A stretch of DNA of 64,000 nucleotides from Gracilimonas sp965227785 (GTDB taxonomy: Bacteria > Bacteroidota > Rhodothermia > Balneolales > Balneolaceae), in NCBI RefSeq assembly GCF_965227785.1, contig NZ_OZ245785.1:2790001-2854000 (forward strand). The letters are read 5' to 3'. Below are positions 59,570-64,000 of the stretch, one piece after another. Within the stretch, counting starts at the first letter, position 1. Each line of letters starts with the position of its first letter. Under the pieces are notes generated by a model. That model was not told the origin of the DNA. It searched no databases and saw only the letters and a list, made by a program, of their open reading frames with translations. The position numbers were made by a program, and so were the translations under genes.

Positions 59570-59999
59570 AGTATTATTTATATCAATCAAACCAGAGTTT
59601 ACTGATAAAATTTTCAAAGGCTCCAAATCAATCGAGCTTAGGAAATCAACACCAAGTATTAAAGAGAACACTATACTTGTAATTTACAGTACAGTGCCTG
59701 TTAAAGCAGTGATTGGAATTTCACGGGTCAAGAATATCATCAAGATGCCACCAAAATTATTATGGGAAGAGTACTCTGACAGGTTAGGAATAGATGAGAG
59801 ACGGTTTTTTGAGTATTATGAAAATTCTGAGTTTGCAGTTGGATTAGAGTTGGCAAATACTTTTAAGCTACCAAATAAAATACCATTGAACCTTATTAGG
59901 GAATTTTACCCATCTTTTCATCCTCCTCAAACCTTTAAATATTTAAGTAAAAGAGAGGCATTTGTTGGTTTCAAAAAAGCCAATATTGCTATGGCTTAG
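59562..59999 (+). CDS. Stand-alone ASCH-domain protein
   Basis: From ATG 59562 the protein has 145 residues. The ASCH fold is shown by VLFISIKPEFTDKIFKGSKS-IELRKSTP, then NTILVIYSTVPVKAVIGISR and the end HPPQTFKYLSKREAF. ASCH domains bind RNA or nucleotides, and some cleave or deaminate modified nucleosides. Its strand order and end resemble the C-terminal part of the preceding 693-residue protein, so the two may be paralogous. The ATGAGTGA overlap gives translational coupling. It converges on the HNH gene with only a 6-bp gap. Confidence 0.8.
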   Translation: MSEVLFISIKPEFTDKIFKGSKSIELRKSTPSIKENTILVIYSTVPVKAVIGISRVKNIIKMPPKLLWEEYSDRLGIDERRFFEYYENSEFAVGLELANTFKLPNKIPLNLIREFYPSFHPPQTFKYLSKREAFVGFKKANIAMA

Positions 60000-60005
60000 T
60001 CCCAT

Positions 60006-60785
60006 TTAATTAATATAAAGTGGGCTTACATAATTATTTTTTTCAAGCCATTTCTCGTAGCCTTCTAATTCTGGGCCACCAATATTAATAGTTAGCTCTA
60101 TACCAAAAAGAGCAAAAATAAAATAGTACTCATTTTTTTCGGTAACCAAGATATCAAGTTCGAACAGTGTTTGTACTAATTTTCCATTCTTATCTTTAAA
60201 ATGCCTGTTTGCCGGGTATATTCTTCTTTCGTAGAAAGGCCATTTTCTAATCCTTCCTTCCCTTGCATGATATCTTATTGGGTCAAGTTGTTCTTCGTTA
60301 ATTATATATTGTACATCTTCTTTTGCCTTGAATAATCTATCTGCAAGAAGCTCAAGAGCCATTTTTGCTAAAAACCTTGAGGTAAGAAATTTATCAGGAG
60401 GTTTATGATTGTAAGGGATATAAATATTTCCTTGCTGGGCAGTTTGGAGGTGCTTTAATCCCGCATCATTAGTTTCTAAAAAGAAATCAAATGAATAGTC
60501 ATCAGTTATTTTTTTAAAAATTTTAGCAGGATACTTTGCTGAAACAAAACCGTCAACTGGAGGTATTCTGTTTCTTTTGCTCTTGATCATTTGCTCAAAA
60601 CGAAGAGACTTAATTGCATCTGATTCCAAAAAATATTTTTCAACTTTAGTTGCAAAGTAATTATTGCATTTATCGCATACGACGCCAGGTGGCAATGTAT
60701 GTTCTTTATTACCTAAAGATTCCGGAACTATGTGTTCAGTGCTTCTTGAATTGCTTGAATCAGATTTGCAGAAAATGCAATTCAT
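60006..60785 (-). CDS. HNH endonuclease
   Basis: The protein has 259 residues. The N-terminal zinc-stabilised HNH motif is CIFCKSD, TEHIVPESLGN and VVCDKCNNYFATKVEK, with two CxxC knuckles and the His of EHIVPE; the third position is the N of CNNYF. The remaining about 200 residues have no recognised domain but share the compact alpha+beta look of HNH-containing defence or mobile-element proteins. It is on the opposite strand to the ASCH gene and converges on it. The start ATG at 60785 has no Shine-Dalgarno sequence. Confidence 0.85.
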   Translation of the reverse strand: MNCIFCKSDSSNSRSTEHIVPESLGNKEHTLPPGVVCDKCNNYFATKVEKYFLESDAIKSLRFEQMIKSKRNRIPPVDGFVSAKYPAKIFKKITDDYSFDFFLETNDAGLKHLQTAQQGNIYIPYNHKPPDKFLTSRFLAKMALELLADRLFKAKEDVQYIINEEQLDPIRYHAREGRIRKWPFYERRIYPANRHFKDKNGKLVQTLFELDILVTEKNEYYFIFALFGIELTINIGGPELEGYEKWLEKNNYVSPLYIN

Positions 60786-60883
60786 AGACGATTAGCTGTT
60801 TAAAATGAATTATCAGGGAATAGATTATTGAACTTTTGTTAAGTATTTAAATAACCTATATAGTCCACTTATAATGGCACTAA

Positions 60884-61033
60884 TTAGTTTTTACAGCCAT
60901 TTTTACTGCAAGTAATTTTGCTATGTGAATTCACCCAATGAGATGGATGTTTTTTGGTATCAACTCCACACCCTGTAGTACCACCTTTATTTCCGCTATG
61001 AACTTCGCCCGTTGGTATATGCTTTACAGCCAT
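60884..61033 (-). CDS. Very small Cys-containing protein, unknown
   Basis: The protein has 49 residues, MAVKHIPTGEVHSGNKGGTT then GCGVDTKKHPSHWVNSHSKI and TCSKNGCKN. It has three Cys and several His, with a CxxxxC pair at the C-terminus, a likely zinc knuckle. Small proteins of this appearance (HSGNKGGTTGCG...CxKNGC) occur in bacteria, but their function is unknown to me. It lies between the HNH gene and the DUF3800 gene, on the same strand as HNH. Confidence 0.55.
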   Translation of the reverse strand: MAVKHIPTGEVHSGNKGGTTGCGVDTKKHPSHWVNSHSKITCSKNGCKN

Positions 61034-61264
61034 TTCTATTCCTTTTATGATTTATTGATGAAATATCACTGATAAACAACTTAGTAAATGCCTGATCAAT
61101 ATCAACAATATCAATGAAAACTACATACTCATGTGGTAGGTTGAAAAATCCAACACTTCATAATCTTTGTTTAAAATTTGTTCAAAAAAGTTAAGTACTG
61201 CTTTCCTTTCTTTAATACCTTTGCCCGCGGCGGTGCTAAAAAAGACACCAAATTCTACAGGCAA
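61034..61264 (-). pseudogene. Frameshifted remnant upstream of the small Cys gene
   Basis: On the minus strand from a TTG at 61264, LPVEFGVFFSTAAGKGIKER and KAVLNFFEQILNKDYEVLDF read open to a TAG at 61121. A second frame continues with EYVVFIDIVDIDQAFTKLFI. Together they read like one alpha+beta protein broken by a frameshift near 61,140. I do not recognise the family. It could be chance reading in an intergenic region. Confidence 0.3.
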
Positions 61265-61272
61265 TTAATTAC

Positions 61273-62118
61273 ATGTTAAAAGAACTTATTTTATATGCTG
61301 ACGAATCTGTTAAAAGCGGGGAATTTTACTCTAACTTTTATGGGGGATGCTTAATCCGTAGCGAGGATATTGAAACAGTAAAAGAGGCACTAAACAGTAA
61401 AACGGAAGAGTTACATTTAAACAGTGAACTAAAGTGGCAGAAAGTCACTTCTCAGTATCTTGATAAGTATTTTGAGCTCATGAAACTGTTCTTCGATTTT
61501 GTCCAGGATGACGTGATTAAAGTTCGAATTATGTTTATGCAGAATAATGTAGAGGCTGTTGGCATTGAGGAGTATCACAAAGAACATGAATATTTTTTAC
61601 TCTACTATCAGTATATTAAACACGCATTCGGATTAGGGTATATCCCATCTCAAGATAATCCTATTCGCTTAAGAATATATTTTGATCGTTTACCGGATAC
61701 GAAGGAAAAAGCGGCTTTATTTAAATCTCATATTACATCATTATCAAAAGCCCCTGAATTTAGAAGAGTAGGTTTGATTATTAATGAGGACCAGGTTGCT
61801 GAAATTGACTCAAAAAAACACATACTGCTTCAATGTACTGATATAATTCTGGGAGCTATGCAATTTCGCCTCAATAATTTGCATAAGGTAAAGCCGGAAG
61901 GCTCCTATCGGAGAGGTAAACGAACTATTGCCAAAGAAAAGCTTTACAAATTTATCAACAAGCAGATCAGAGAAGTGTATCCCAATTTTAACATTGGAAT
62001 TAGCACAGGAGTACAAGGAGAAATAAAAAATAGATGGGAGCATCCTTATAGGCACTGGAGCTTTGTGCCTTCAAACCATAAACGGGATGATTCAAAAACA
62101 AAAAGAAATGCCCCGTAG
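61273..62118 (+). CDS. DUF3800 domain-containing protein
   Basis: The protein has 281 residues. It begins MLKELILYADESVKSGEFYS, the DUF3800 signature strand with an Asp-Glu-Ser motif (here ADES) like the first acidic residues of an RNase H-like fold. Further on are YGGCLIRSEDIETV, IRLRIYFDRLPDTKEKAALF and LLQCTDIILGAMQFR with a late Asp, consistent with that fold. DUF3800 proteins are frequent in defence islands and prophages, but their activity is not well established. The ATG is preceded by an AT-rich stretch without a Shine-Dalgarno sequence. Confidence 0.85.
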   Translation: MLKELILYADESVKSGEFYSNFYGGCLIRSEDIETVKEALNSKTEELHLNSELKWQKVTSQYLDKYFELMKLFFDFVQDDVIKVRIMFMQNNVEAVGIEEYHKEHEYFLLYYQYIKHAFGLGYIPSQDNPIRLRIYFDRLPDTKEKAALFKSHITSLSKAPEFRRVGLIINEDQVAEIDSKKHILLQCTDIILGAMQFRLNNLHKVKPEGSYRRGKRTIAKEKLYKFINKQIREVYPNFNIGISTGVQGEIKNRWEHPYRHWSFVPSNHKRDDSKTKRNAP

Positions 62119-62254
62119 CTGCTATGAAATTAAATTCGTTTCCCAAGTGGAACTTAGGACTTCGCAACGTACAGGGCACTACCTGAATATACAGTTAAAC
62201 GTAGATTATGACAAGGTGTTATATTCTATTTAACCAATGATAGCATCAGGCTGG

Positions 62255-62533
62255 TTAAAGCTCATTTTCTTCAACTTCTGTGTTTTGGGAAGAACCGGCA
62301 ATTAAGGCAATCACCCCATACACATATCCAATAGCTTCAACGATAGCTAAAATAATAAGAACCGTTTCATCCAATTCCCCGGCATTAATTCGTCCGGTGG
62401 TAATCATACCAGATATACCCAAACTGGTTAGCCCACCTTTGGCGATATCCTTTCCTTCTTGGGGAGTTTCTTTTTTGAATAAGGTGATAAGTGTTGGTAC
62501 GGATTTGATGACGTTTCTTATTAGTTTTTTCAT
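62255..62533 (-). CDS. Small membrane protein, phage-like
   Basis: The protein has 92 residues. A basic N-terminus (MKKLIRNVIKSVPTLITLF) is followed by two hydrophobic stretches (GLTSLGISGMITTG and TVLIILAIVEAIGYVYGVIALI) and a short acidic tail (EVEENEL). It looks like a small phage membrane or holin-like protein. It is the last gene of a leftward cluster of small proteins, 31 bp behind the next one. Confidence 0.55.
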   Translation of the reverse strand: MKKLIRNVIKSVPTLITLFKKETPQEGKDIAKGGLTSLGISGMITTGRINAGELDETVLIILAIVEAIGYVYGVIALIAGSSQNTEVEENEL

Positions 62534-62564
62534 GAGTAATAAGGCTAAATTAGGTTAATAAGGC

Positions 62565-62852
62565 TTATTCACTCCCTCGTTCGAGGGACTGAATGCGTTG
62601 TTCGTGTTTGGTTAGTTCTTGGTCGGTTTTGGCTTGGAAGGATTCAATGGACTCTTTTATTGTTTCCAGATCAACGCCCTGAATTTTTTGTTCAGCCCTG
62701 ATATTGATCATCAGCTCATACCATCGTTTGATTTCATCGGTCTGGTTGTTGATCGAGTCGTAAATGCCGGTCAAAAACAGGCAAATGATGGTCGTAATGA
62801 TCAGCTCTTTATACTTGCTGAGGTAATGCTCAGGCTTTGGTGGCTTGCTCAT
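62565..62852 (-). CDS. Small membrane-anchored coiled-coil protein, holin/spanin-like
   Basis: The protein has 95 residues. One transmembrane helix (ELIITTIICLFLTGIYDS, about 16-33) is followed by a predicted coiled coil (EIKRWYELMINIRAEQKIQG, SIESFQAKTDQELTKHEQRI). Its start overlaps the peptidase gene by 23 bp, the usual tight packing of phage lysis genes. A role as an inner-membrane lysis partner is inferred from layout. Confidence 0.55.
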   Translation of the reverse strand: MSKPPKPEHYLSKYKELIITTIICLFLTGIYDSINNQTDEIKRWYELMINIRAEQKIQGVDLETIKESIESFQAKTDQELTKHEQRIQSLERGSE

Positions 62853-63384
62853 AGCGTTGCTCGTAGTTCTGAATAGCTTCAGTTAGTGATATAGTTAGTT
62901 TGTTCTCCCGGCAGTAAAACCGTCCGGTTTTTGTCGATTGGTAGTAGTAATGGCCATCAATCCGGAGCCACCGCAGAGGCCGCTCATTGATTTGTTTGCC
63001 ACTCCACCCGTCCACATGAAGGCCGATAGCCGGAATCTTCTTTCCACTTATCTTGTGAGTGAAATTCCAGTCGAAATACAACCCCACTCCCTGAAAAGGC
63101 CAGGTAGTTGCAAGCAGCCAGTGTTGGAAAGGGTTTGCCTGTTTGGTAAGCCACTCGGTAAAAAGCAGGCAGTCAATGGCCAAACCTTTACCGTGAGATT
63201 TCAGGTCGTTATCTCGCCAGGCAGACGTGATTAGAGTTTTTGTGCCCGTCCAATCTCTCCAGGCAAGAAATGAGCGCAAGAAATCCACATCCATTTGGGA
63301 GATATCTCCCTGGATTTCAAAGTCGGACAGCGAAAAATTGCCCCCATAGCTTTCTATAAGGGCAATGTAGTCGGCTCGTTTCAT
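62830..63384 (-). CDS. M15-type peptidase, candidate endolysin
   Basis: The protein has 184 residues. SAWRDNDLKSHGKGLAIDCL fits the Hedgehog/DD-peptidase pattern with a zinc His in KSHGKG and Asp in AIDC, and GLHVDGW provides the later His. These are the ligands of M15-like D-Ala-D-Ala or L-Ala-D-Glu peptidases that cut peptidoglycan. Without a signal peptide and next to small membrane proteins, it is best read as a phage endolysin. It overlaps the coiled-coil gene. Confidence 0.75.
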   Translation of the reverse strand: MKRADYIALIESYGGNFSLSDFEIQGDISQMDVDFLRSFLAWRDWTGTKTLITSAWRDNDLKSHGKGLAIDCLLFTEWLTKQANPFQHWLLATTWPFQGVGLYFDWNFTHKISGKKIPAIGLHVDGWSGKQINERPLRWLRIDGHYYYQSTKTGRFYCRENKLTISLTEAIQNYEQRYEQATKA

Positions 63385-63388
63385 GGGG

Positions 63389-63622
63389 CTATTTCTTGAA
63401 CTTTAGCCACAGAAAGCCAGCGCCAACGGCAATAGCAGCCGCTTTGTACTTCATGGGGACTTCACCGTTGATGTACTTTTTGGCGGTATCTACCAAGTCC
63501 GTTTTGGTGTTTTCGGCTTCGGCGTTTTTAACGTCCACTACAGGGGAGGAACCGATACCGGCTCCATTGTTTCCGCAGCCGCATCCAAGGCCGTTATCAG
63601 AGGTATAGCTTGATTTACTCAT
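63389..63622 (-). CDS. Small protein with C-terminal membrane helix
   Basis: The protein has 77 residues. A Gly/Cys-rich N-terminus (DNGLGCGCGNNGAGIGSS) is followed by an acidic-to-basic linker and a final hydrophobic helix (YKAAAIAVGAGFLWLKFKK). The layout of a small protein with a single C-terminal helix is typical of minor membrane proteins of internal-membrane phages. It is 4 bp upstream of the peptidase gene. Confidence 0.5.
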   Translation of the reverse strand: MSKSSYTSDNGLGCGCGNNGAGIGSSPVVDVKNAEAENTKTDLVDTAKKYINGEVPMKYKAAAIAVGAGFLWLKFKK

Positions 63623-63638
63623 GGGTTATCAGGTTAGG

Positions 63639-63968
63639 TTAGCGTAAGATTTTAAAGAGGATTCCGGCTCCAACAATACCGGCCCCGGCCAGTGCGATCA
63701 TCTTCTTGTTGATCGGTTTTTTCTGTGTGACCACCGGCTCACTTTTGGTTATAGAAGGCTGGGCAGTTGCCACAGGCTTTTTGGTCAAATCACGGACCAC
63801 CGGAGTTACTTTGGGTGGCGTAATTTTGGGCAATTTTGGCAGAACCGGTTTTCTCATCCTGGGAGAAAGACCCCGAGGAATGGATATGGTTGGTCGCCGA
63901 GTAACGCCAGTAGATACCGGTCGGATAGCGGTGTTCAACTCAGTGGGTAGTGTCGGGCCGAGTACCAT
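63639..63968 (-). CDS. Proline/lysine-rich protein with C-terminal membrane helix
   Basis: From ATG 63968 the protein has 109 residues; a TTG at 63977 is also possible, and an upstream extension beyond the window cannot be excluded. The body is rich in Pro, Thr, Lys and Arg (KPVLPKLPKITPPKVTPVVR) and likely extended. It ends in one hydrophobic helix (MIALAGAGIVGAGILFKILR). This matches the pattern of phage membrane or spike-anchoring proteins. Confidence 0.45.
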   Translation of the reverse strand: MVLGPTLPTELNTAIRPVSTGVTRRPTISIPRGLSPRMRKPVLPKLPKITPPKVTPVVRDLTKKPVATAQPSITKSEPVVTQKKPINKKMIALAGAGIVGAGILFKILR

Positions 63969-64000
63969 TCGCCCCAAACCGGGTGAGTGTTCCTCGCTGT

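Overview
The window looks like a chromosome segment from a member of the Bacteroidota/Balneolota/Rhodothermota (FCB) group, probably a marine Balneola- or Gracilimonas-like bacterium. This is inferred from the gene families (HYC_CC_PP-like exported proteins, DUF5676, a CusA-TolC fusion, LVIVD/Ig propellers), the moderate GC content and the many genes without a Shine-Dalgarno sequence. No taxonomic marker was read.

Positions 1 to about 11,084 look like ordinary core genome. They hold a ZIP metal transporter (partial), an unknown protein, two secreted beta-propellers, glycine decarboxylase gcvP, a DUF1684 lipoprotein-like protein, OsmC, an LpxH-like phosphoesterase with a translationally coupled glycosyltransferase, and a CAU-anticodon tRNA that resembles tRNA-Ile2.

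A tyrosine recombinase begins 228 bp downstream of that tRNA, across an interval full of inverted and direct repeats. From there to about 53.9 kb the window is a metal-resistance island. It has (a) a MerR-family divalent-metal sensor and a 48-residue Cys-rich protein behind a MerR-type 20-bp-spacer promoter; (b) a copper block: CusA-type RND pump, TolC channel, adaptor, PII-like protein, Met-rich exported protein, multicopper oxidase, DUF2231 protein, SnoaL-like protein, CopB-type ATPase and two small membrane proteins; (c) a CzcCBA block with a PII-like protein and an SPC-type P1B-4 ATPase; (d) a Fur/Zur-type regulator with an RND-TolC fusion pump, adaptor, PII-like protein and CDF transporter; (e) a di-haem/Rieske/porin operon behind a DtxR-like dyad; (f) a mer operon (merA, merTP, arsR-type regulator) behind tandem dyads. 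Each of the three RND loci starts with a small exported Cys/His protein and ends with a PII-like gene.

From 54.2 to 62.1 kb the content changes to defence-type genes: a one-chain type ISP/IIG restriction-modification enzyme with an AT-rich central part, a 693-residue GNAT-PIN-GNAT-like-ASCH-like protein overlapping a stand-alone ASCH gene, an HNH nuclease, a 49-residue Cys protein, a frameshifted remnant and a DUF3800 protein. From 62.2 kb to the right edge there is a leftward cluster of small membrane proteins and an M15-type peptidase. It looks like the lysis and membrane-protein end of a prophage, possibly a tail-less membrane-containing phage, and it continues off the window.

I consider the two most interesting points to be the GNAT-PIN-ASCH locus, a candidate undescribed RNA-targeting defence or toxin module, and the RND-TolC fusion, whose linker looks like a complete signal peptide.
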